The notes beneath the pieces were generated by a model. That model made no database searches. It was not told the origin of the DNA and was given only the letters and a program-made list of their open reading frames with translations. From contig JALRFG010000116.1 of assembly GCA_023253795.1 (NCBI GenBank), forward strand, positions 1-6,333: a stretch of 6,333 nucleotides of DNA, in the 5' to 3' direction. Positions 1 to 4,818 of this stretch are shown piece by piece. The stretch comes from Methylocystis sp. (GTDB lineage Bacteria > Pseudomonadota > Alphaproteobacteria > Rhizobiales > Beijerinckiaceae). Positions within the stretch are counted from its first letter, which is position 1. Each line of letters opens with the position of its first letter. The position numbers and the translations under genes are program-made.

Positions 1-230
1 AGGGCGTCGGCGAGACGCTGATGAAACATTCGCTGGATGCTGCGCGCGACGCCGGACATGCTCTGGTGCTGCTGGTCGGCGACGAAGATTATTACAGCCG
101 TGTCGGCTTCCAGCGCGTGCCGCATGGCAAGATCGTCATGCCGGGGCCGGTCGATCCGGATCGCCTGCTCTATCACGAGCTAAAACCGGGCGCCTTTGCA
201 GCGACCAGCGGCAAAATGCGACGCGTATGA
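1..230 (+). CDS. GNAT-family N-acetyltransferase, YhbS-like (C-terminal part; 5' end outside window)
   Basis: The reading frame is open from the left edge (first full codon at base 3) to TGA at 228-230. An ATG at 21 exists, but the frame upstream of it reads GVGETL, which fits the acetyl-CoA-binding motif A (Q/R-x-x-G-x-G/A) of GNAT enzymes, so the real start lies outside the window. The following helix and strand (LDAARDAGHALVLLVGD), then YYSRVGF, the MPGPVD stretch and a final LKPGAF match the C-terminal half of the YhbS-like GNAT group as I know it. Such enzymes transfer an acetyl group from acetyl-CoA to an amine; the substrate cannot be told. The stop overlaps the zapE start as ATGA (227-230), so the two genes are probably co-transcribed and coupled. 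Fold and family are fairly sure; function is open. Confidence 0.85.
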   Translation, partial: GVGETLMKHSLDAARDAGHALVLLVGDEDYYSRVGFQRVPHGKIVMPGPVDPDRLLYHELKPGAFAATSGKMRRV

Positions 231-1387
231 CGGCGACGCAGTCAACACTCGATGCGCTTTATGCCGCCCGCGTAACCGCAGGCGAACTGACGCCCGATTC
301 ATGTCAGCGTGTCGCCGTTAAACTGTTGCAGAGCGTTCTGGATCGTCTCGCGGCGCCGCAGACCAATAGTGACTCAGGGCTGGCGCGTCGGCTACTGGCG
401 CGTTTCAGGCCGCCGCCGCCGTTGCGTGGCGTTTATCTTTGGGGCGACGTCGGCCGCGGCAAGACCATGTTGATGGACATGTTCTTCGAGGCGGCCCCGA
501 TCGAAAACAAAAGGCGCGCACATTTTCACGCCTTCATGGCCGATACGCATGAACGCCTGCATCTTGCTCGACGCGACGCGGCTAATGGAGATGTCGATCC
601 CGTCGCGCAGGTCGCCGCCGATATCGCCTCGGAAACCAGGCTGCTCTGCTTCGATGAATTTGCGGTCAATGACGTCGCCGACGCCTCGATTCTGGCGAGG
701 CTGTTTACGCATTTGATCGAGGCTGGCGTGATTGTCGTCGCCACTTCCAATGTCGAACCGTCGCGGCTCTATGAAGGCGGCCGCAATCGCGATCTGTTCC
801 TGCCTTTCATCGCCTTGCTGCAATCGCGGCTCGATATCAAGCGGCTGGATGCGCCAAAGGATTTCCGCACCGAAAAAGGTCGGGTCGGCGATGTGTATTT
901 CACGCCGCTGGGCGTCGCCGCTTCAACGGCTTTGGATCATTTGTTTTTGACGCTTGCCGGCGTCGCCGAGGGCGTACCGGCAACGATTGAAGTGAAACGT
1001 CGAGCGATATTCATCCCGCAGGCTGCGGGCCGCGTCGTCCGCTTCGGCTTTAATGATATTTGTGCGCAACCGCTTTCCGCCGGCGACTATCTGGCGCTGA
1101 CGCAGCATTACGATAGCTGGATGGTCGATAATATTCCGGTTCTGACGGCGGATCAGCGTAACGAGGCGCGGCGTCTGATCACGCTCATCGACGTGCTCTA
1201 TGAAGCGCAGGTTCTGCTCGCCATCTCCGCCGCCGCCGAACCGGCAGCACTTTATATGGCCCCCGGCGGCGCGGAGGCGCATGACTTCGCCCGCGCCGTC
1301 TCGCGACTAACCGAGATGCGTACGCGCGGCTGGGTTGAGAACACCCCCGTCGGCGCAACGCTTATGGCTTCGACATACAGTCCTTGA
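227..1387 (+). CDS. zapE: Cell division protein ZapE (AFG1/LACE1-type P-loop ATPase)
   Basis: Complete 386-residue protein, a normal length for the family. It carries a Walker A motif GDVGRGKT (residues 73-80) behind the family-typical GVYLWG, a Walker B CFDEF (141-145), and a sensor-1-like strand ending VATSN (171-175). The C-terminal signatures EARRLITLIDVLYE (313-326) and FARAVSRLTEM (354-364) are those of the AFG1/ZapE group. In E. coli ZapE is a cytoplasmic ATPase that associates with FtsZ at the septum and affects Z-ring stability; mitochondrial AFG1/LACE1 is its relative. The ATG at 227 is chosen because it overlaps the upstream GNAT stop as ATGA. No good Shine-Dalgarno is visible, which fits translational coupling. 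The last 26 bp overlap the end of the minus-strand gene 1362-1655. No clear terminator follows on the plus strand. Confidence 0.95.
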   Translation: MTATQSTLDALYAARVTAGELTPDSCQRVAVKLLQSVLDRLAAPQTNSDSGLARRLLARFRPPPPLRGVYLWGDVGRGKTMLMDMFFEAAPIENKRRAHFHAFMADTHERLHLARRDAANGDVDPVAQVAADIASETRLLCFDEFAVNDVADASILARLFTHLIEAGVIVVATSNVEPSRLYEGGRNRDLFLPFIALLQSRLDIKRLDAPKDFRTEKGRVGDVYFTPLGVAASTALDHLFLTLAGVAEGVPATIEVKRRAIFIPQAAGRVVRFGFNDICAQPLSAGDYLALTQHYDSWMVDNIPVLTADQRNEARRLITLIDVLYEAQVLLAISAAAEPAALYMAPGGAEAHDFARAVSRLTEMRTRGWVENTPVGATLMASTYSP

Positions 1388-1655
1388 TGTCGCTGGATTT
1401 CTTCATCTGCTCGAAGCGATCCGTGCAGAACTGCTCCAGCTGAACGCGAATTTTCGGATCGGTGGCGGCGGCGCGCATGCCCATGGCGCCCTCCAGCAGT
1501 TCCTTCTGTGCGTCGTGCAACTGACGCGGAGAGAGTTCCGACGAGCAGCTTTCATAGCGCTTCAGAAAGGCGTCGCAGGAGGCGACGCCAGTCGGGTCGA
1601 CGGCGTAGGCGGGTGTGGCGGCGATTAGGAAAAGAAATGCGAGGCGGTAGTTCAC
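1362..1655 (-). CDS. Small secreted four-cysteine protein of unknown function
   Basis: A 97-residue protein if started at the GTG at 1655. I prefer this start because AGGGAG (1665-1670) lies 9 nt upstream and the protein then begins directly with a typical signal peptide: NYR, a hydrophobic core LAFLFLIAA, and an AYA cleavage site around residue 18. An ATG at 1688 would add 11 residues but has no Shine-Dalgarno and would bury the one above. The mature part of about 79 residues is polar and predicted helical, with four cysteines: C27-x9-C37 and C77-x15-C93. It contains no charged catalytic motif I recognise. From memory, similar short exported proteins with the same CX9C/CX15C layout occur in Hyphomicrobiales with no assigned role. 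A periplasmic helical hairpin closed by two disulfides is my inference. The stop is TAA at 1362-1364, inside the 3' end of zapE on the other strand. Confidence 0.8.
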   Translation of the reverse strand: MNYRLAFLFLIAATPAYAVDPTGVASCDAFLKRYESCSSELSPRQLHDAQKELLEGAMGMRAAATDPKIRVQLEQFCTDRFEQMKKSSDIKDCMSKP

Positions 1656-1664
1656 GAGCGTCGG

Positions 1665-1670
1665 CTCCCT
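1665..1670 (-). promoter_or_regulatory. Shine-Dalgarno that decides the GTG start of the four-cysteine protein
   Basis: AGGGAG on the minus strand, 9 nt before GTG 1655-1653. It is the only good ribosome binding site near this gene and argues against the in-frame ATG at 1688. Confidence 0.65.
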
Positions 1671-1685
1671 GAAGTGAGATGCCTG

Positions 1686-1714
1686 CATATAACCGCGCCC
1701 GGCTAAAAATTAAA
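1686..1714 (-). promoter_or_regulatory. Possible promoter for the four-cysteine protein
   Basis: On the minus strand TTTAAT (1714-1709) and TATATG (1691-1686) are separated by 17 nt. They match the sigma-70 -35 and -10 consensus at 3/6 and 4/6 positions. Initiation would fall around base 1679, leaving a short leader that contains the AGGGAG site. The putative -35 lies in the T-rich run of the upstream terminator, so the same bases may serve both. This is a weak consensus match, but the gene needs its own promoter if the terminator is efficient. Confidence 0.25.
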
Positions 1715-1747
1715 CGGGCGACGGGCCTTTCCTGGGACCCGTCGCCC
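1703..1747 (-). terminator. Rho-independent terminator at the end of the tatC-serS-surE-pcm-nlpD cluster
   Basis: A perfect 10-bp stem pairs GGGCGACGGG (1716-1725 on the plus strand) with CCCGTCGCCC (1738-1747) around a 12-nt loop. Read on the minus strand the stem is followed at once by GTTTAATTTTTA (1715-1704), a T-rich run. The plus-strand side has no T run, so it works only for minus-strand transcripts. It lies about 50 nt past the nlpD stop codon. Confidence 0.85.
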
Positions 1748-1754
1748 TGTGAAC

Positions 1755-1785
1755 CTCCGGCGCAAGTGTCTCGCGAACGCCGGAG
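1755..1785 (-). repeat. Second perfect stem-loop between nlpD stop and the terminator
   Basis: CTCCGGCG (1755-1762) pairs perfectly with CGCCGGAG (1778-1785), leaving a 15-nt loop. It begins 12 nt after the nlpD stop on the minus strand and 7 nt before the terminator stem. It has no T run of its own, so it is more likely an mRNA 3'-end stabiliser or part of a bipartite terminator than an independent terminator. Confidence 0.6.
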
Positions 1786-1797
1786 ATATTCCTTCGA

Positions 1798-3249
1798 TCA
1801 GAGTCCGGCGAGATAGGTCGTCGGATCGACCGGCGTGGAGCCCTTGCGCAGTTCGAAGTGCAGCTGGGGCGAGCCGACATTGCCGGTCTGGCCGGACTTG
1901 GCGATGGTCTGGCCACGCTTCACCTTGTCGCCGCGTTTCACCTCAAGCTCGCTGTTGTGAGCATAGGCGGAGACGTAGCCATTGGGGTGGCGGATCAGGA
2001 TCATATTGCCATAACCCTTGAGCTCGCTGCCGGCGAAGGCCACTTCGCCCTCTTCGACCGCCTTCACCTGTGTGCCTTCCGGCACCGCGATGTTGATGCC
2101 GTCGCCGCCGTTGGAGAAGCCCTGAATGATGCGTCCACGAACCGGCCAGCGGAACTCCGGATGATTGCCTTCGCCTGACGCAGACTTCGGTGCTTCTACC
2201 TCGGCGCTCTTGGGTTTCAACACATCCGGGTGGATCGAGCCGGTTAACGGATTATCGTCATCCTTAGGGGCAGCGACCGGCGTCGCGGCTGCGACTTTCT
2301 GCTCAGCTTTCGCAACTTGAACAGGAGCCGTCGGAGCCGCAGCCTGCGCCGTCTGCGTCGCAGCAGCGGACTTGCTGGCGGCGTATTTCAGCGCGTCGTT
2401 TTTGGCCTGCGCCTTGGCTGCCTTATCAGCATCAGCTTTGGCTTTCAGCTCCGCCTGCTTTTTCGTCTTGGCTTCCTGCTCAGCTGCCTTCTTGGCGCGG
2501 AGTTCATCTTGCGCCTGAAGCTGCGCAGCTTTGCGTTCGGCTTCCTTCGCCGCCAACTTCTCACGCTCGGCCTTCAGCTCTTCCTGATGCTGCGCCAGAC
2601 GCTCAGCTTTGGTCATCGCCGGAGCCTGCGTCGGTTTGGTCGCCGCTTTGGCTTCCGTGACCTTGCCTGAAACGCCGCCGCCGGCAGCAAGCTGCTGCGG
2701 AGCCGGAGTAGCAACAGGCGTCGTCTTGGCGACCGCAGCGCCATTTGAGTTGGCGCGATAGACCGGAATGATCAGCTTGGCGCCGGGATGAACGGCGGCG
2801 GCAGTGGCGTAACCATTGGCTTTAACCAGCGCGTCGGCGGGAACGCCGTAACGATTGGCGAGCGTTGTGGGGGTTTCGCCCTGCGCCATGACGACGGCTG
2901 TTCCGCCATTGGTGGTCCAGTGCGGATCGGCGCCCGGCAGCGGGCCGGGCATGCTGGCTGCAACCGGCGCGGAAGCGGCGGGAGACGCTGCAACAGGAGC
3001 CGGCAGGGGGCGGGACTCAACCGGCGCGATCGCCGGTTGGCGCGAGGGCAAATCCTGCTGGATGCTGCCGGTCGGGGCCTGATCCACTGGACGGGAGGCA
3101 AGTGATTTCTTGCCGGCGCCGAAGGGATCGGTGAAAGGATCAGCGAAGCGCGACGAGTCGGCGCAGCCGGCAATCAACGCAGCCGCTCCGGCCGCACACA
3201 TCAGCCGCACTGCGACCCGCGAAATTTCAATTCGACGCTCTTTAGCCAT
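1798..3249 (-). CDS. nlpD: NlpD-like lipoprotein: LysM + degenerate LytM (M23) amidase activator
   Basis: 483 residues from the ATG at 3249; in-frame GTGs at 3267 and 3261 would add a few residues but have no better Shine-Dalgarno. An arginine-rich N-terminus and hydrophobic stretch lead to the lipobox LIAGC (Cys29), so this is a lipoprotein. A Pro/Ala-rich linker follows, then a LysM peptidoglycan-binding domain (about 116-163; VVMAQGETPTTLANRYGV), a charged Ala/Lys/Glu coiled-coil-like region (about 212-295), another linker, and a C-terminal LytM/M23 domain (about 365-483). Three of four positions of the metal site are changed: the H and D of HxGxD are G382 and N386, and the first H of HxH is Q462. 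His431 (YAH) and His464 (LHFE) remain. Such domains do not cut peptidoglycan; in E. coli EnvC and NlpD they activate cell-wall amidases at division. The location after surE-pcm matches the classic surE-pcm-nlpD order. The pcm gap is 127 bp, so it may also have its own promoter. Confidence 0.92.
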   Translation of the reverse strand: MAKERRIEISRVAVRLMCAAGAAALIAGCADSSRFADPFTDPFGAGKKSLASRPVDQAPTGSIQQDLPSRQPAIAPVESRPLPAPVAASPAASAPVAASMPGPLPGADPHWTTNGGTAVVMAQGETPTTLANRYGVPADALVKANGYATAAAVHPGAKLIIPVYRANSNGAAVAKTTPVATPAPQQLAAGGGVSGKVTEAKAATKPTQAPAMTKAERLAQHQEELKAEREKLAAKEAERKAAQLQAQDELRAKKAAEQEAKTKKQAELKAKADADKAAKAQAKNDALKYAASKSAAATQTAQAAAPTAPVQVAKAEQKVAAATPVAAPKDDDNPLTGSIHPDVLKPKSAEVEAPKSASGEGNHPEFRWPVRGRIIQGFSNGGDGINIAVPEGTQVKAVEEGEVAFAGSELKGYGNMILIRHPNGYVSAYAHNSELEVKRGDKVKRGQTIAKSGQTGNVGSPQLHFELRKGSTPVDPTTYLAGL

Positions 3250-3280
3250 GACGCTGCCCACTCGCACGCATAATCAACAC

Positions 3281-3307
3281 ATGATACTTATAGGCATGGC
3301 CGGTTAA
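3281..3307 (-). promoter_or_regulatory. Possible promoter upstream of nlpD
   Basis: On the minus strand TTAACC (3307-3302) and TATCAT (3286-3281) are 15 nt apart. TATCAT matches the -10 consensus at 5/6 and TTAACC the -35 at 4/6, but the spacing is short. Initiation would be about 25-30 nt before the ATG at 3249. The 127-bp gap after pcm contains no terminator hairpin, so nlpD may be read both from here and from upstream. Confidence 0.35.
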
Positions 3308-3319
3308 GGAGCCGTTTAA
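3302..3319 (-). promoter_or_regulatory. CtrA-like TTAA pair overlapping the putative nlpD -35
   Basis: The minus strand reads TTAA, eight bases, then TTAACC. The CtrA box of alphaproteobacteria is TTAA-N7-TTAAC, so spacing is one base too long; reading the first half as TAAA restores N7 at the cost of one mismatch. Placement over the -35 of a cell-division envelope gene is where a CtrA site would be expected. Chance occurrence is quite possible. Confidence 0.25.
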
Positions 3320-3376
3320 GATGAACGCCGAATGACGAAGATATTAAATAGTTGAGCTGTTGCAGAAACGTCGCTT

Positions 3377-4036
3377 TTACAATGTTTCGGCTTGTCCTTC
3401 TGTAGAAAATACAAGCCGGCATGGGCCAAGATCGGTTTCTTCAAATACCCCCGGCGAGTTGCAAACAAGCTTAATCAATCGTTGACGCGCAGAGGTCCCT
3501 GCCCTCGCATAAAGCAGCGCCCCGCCGGGATTCAGCGCCGAGATCAATGCGGGGGGCGGCGACAGGATGGCCGCCTCCACAAAAATGCGGTCAAAACCGC
3601 CTAGTTCCGGGCTTGGAGCCAGCCCGTCGGCGTGGAGAACCCGCGCATTGCCGATTCCCAGCGTGGTCAGATGCGCAGCCGCTTCGATGGCCAGCGCCTG
3701 ATAACGCTCGATGGCGACCACTTCATTAGCGAGTTGCGCCAGAATCGCGGCGCCATAGCCCGAGCCGGCGCCGACATCGAGAACCCGATGGCGTTTCTCG
3801 ACGCCCAGCGCCGCGATGCGCCGGGCGAGATCGACGGGCCGCGTCATTGTCTGGCCGCAGCCAATCGGCAAAGAGATGTTGCGATTGGCGAGATCGCGAA
3901 AGCGATAGGGCGTGAAGGCTTCGCGCGGCGTCGTCTCCATGGCGCGCAGGATCGCGATGTCGCGGACGCCGGCGCGTCGGATGGCGAGCAGCAGCGCGCC
4001 GCGTTCTTCGGGAGAAGCGCGCTCGGCTTCGATCAT
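3377..4036 (-). CDS. pcm: Protein-L-isoaspartate O-methyltransferase (PCMT family)
   Basis: 219 residues, a usual length for bacterial Pcm. The N-terminal helices lead to the family signature LPIGCGQTMTRP (56-67), where substrate is held, followed by the SAM-binding motif I VLDVGAGSGYG (85-95), the acidic end of strand 2 in VVAIER (106-111), and FDRIFVEAA (148-156) followed by the NPGGALL strand (169-175). The family uses S-adenosylmethionine to methylate L-isoaspartyl residues in damaged proteins, starting their repair in the cytoplasm. The ATG overlaps the surE stop as ATGA (4033-4036) and has no strong Shine-Dalgarno, which suggests translational coupling. The usual QTIS is QTMT here, and the AAP ending motif III is AAI. 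This suggests a divergent alphaproteobacterial branch; repair activity is likely but not certain. Confidence 0.9.
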   Translation of the reverse strand: MIEAERASPEERGALLLAIRRAGVRDIAILRAMETTPREAFTPYRFRDLANRNISLPIGCGQTMTRPVDLARRIAALGVEKRHRVLDVGAGSGYGAAILAQLANEVVAIERYQALAIEAAAHLTTLGIGNARVLHADGLAPSPELGGFDRIFVEAAILSPPPALISALNPGGALLYARAGTSARQRLIKLVCNSPGVFEETDLGPCRLVFSTEGQAETL

Positions 4037-4806
4037 GCGCCAGTCTCGAAGGCGGTCGCGAGGCTGGTGACGGTCGGGTGATCGGTGAGATCAAGTTGCA
4101 GCGGCGTCACCGAAATTTTGTTTTGCTCGACCGCCTCAAGATCGGTGCCGGGACCGGGGCGATAGTTGCCGCGCTGGAAAGAGATCCAGTGATAGGGATT
4201 GCCGCGTCCGTCGTGCCGCGTGTCGATCTTCATCAGATCATTGCTGCGCCGCCCCTGCATCGTCACCGCGACGCCTTCAACGGCGTCGGGCTGACAGTTG
4301 GGGAAATTCACATTGATCAGCACATTCTTTGGGATGCCGGCGGCGAGAATTTTCTTCACGATCGCCGCGCCATGGGTTTCGACGCAATCCCAGATGATCG
4401 TCTGGCGACCGGCGAAGAAATCATAGACCTGCGACAGCGCAATCGCCGGCACGCCAAGGATCGTCGCCTCCATCGCGCCGGCGATGGTGCCGGAATAGGT
4501 GACGTCTTCGGCAAGGTTTTGACCGCTGTTGACGCCGGAGATCACCAGATCCGGCGGATGATCGAGCATCAGATGGCGCACGCCCATGATCACGCAATCG
4601 GTCGGCGTGCCTTTCAGCGCATAATGACGCGGCGAAATCTCGCGCAGCCGCAACGGATCATTGAGCGACAGCGAATGCGCGACGCCGGATTGCTCAAACT
4701 CCGGCGCAATGACGTAAACGTCATCGCTGAGCGTCTTCGCAATCCGTTCGGCGATGGCGAGGCCGGGCGCATGAACGCCATCGTCGTTGGTGACCAATAT
4801 GCTCAT
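4033..4806 (-). CDS. surE: 5'/3'-nucleotidase SurE
   Basis: 257 residues, full length. All family signatures are present: the N-terminal LVTNDDG (4-10) with metal ligands D8 and D9, APEFEQSG (34-41) with S40, GTPTDCV (66-72), SGVNSGQN (90-97) with N93, and YSGTIAGAMEA (104-114). These are the residues that bind the divalent cation in characterised SurE proteins. SurE dephosphorylates nucleoside 5'- and 3'-monophosphates and some short polyphosphates in the cytoplasm and is linked to stationary-phase survival with Pcm in E. coli. The start ATG lies 12 bp after the serS stop, with only a weak AAGG about 10 nt upstream, and the stop overlaps pcm as ATGA, so it is an internal operon gene. Confidence 0.97.
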   Translation of the reverse strand: MSILVTNDDGVHAPGLAIAERIAKTLSDDVYVIAPEFEQSGVAHSLSLNDPLRLREISPRHYALKGTPTDCVIMGVRHLMLDHPPDLVISGVNSGQNLAEDVTYSGTIAGAMEATILGVPAIALSQVYDFFAGRQTIIWDCVETHGAAIVKKILAAGIPKNVLINVNFPNCQPDAVEGVAVTMQGRRSNDLMKIDTRHDGRGNPYHWISFQRGNYRPGPGTDLEAVEQNKISVTPLQLDLTDHPTVTSLATAFETGA

Positions 4807-4818
4807 GTCGTCTTCGCC

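Noticed and set aside
392..1282. Minus-strand open frames opposite zapE (392-823 and 923-1282)
   Set aside because: They are shadows of a well-supported zapE, without domains or start signals.
1335..1628. Plus-strand frame of 97 codons after zapE
   Set aside because: It is antisense to the four-cysteine gene, whose minus-strand frame has a signal peptide, spaced cysteines and a Shine-Dalgarno.
1656..1688. N-terminal extension of the four-cysteine protein to ATG 1688
   Set aside because: There is no Shine-Dalgarno before this ATG, and it would put 11 mostly polar residues in front of a signal peptide that is already well formed from the GTG.
2317..2670. Plus-strand Arg/Leu/Phe-rich frame opposite the nlpD coil
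   Set aside because: Its apparent hydrophobic repeats are the complement of the Ala/Lys/Glu-rich codons of the coil region; nothing supports it as a gene.
3250..3267. Alternative GTG starts of nlpD at 3267 and 3261
   Set aside because: Neither has a clear Shine-Dalgarno, and the ATG at 3249 gives a compact lipoprotein signal; the choice is not certain.
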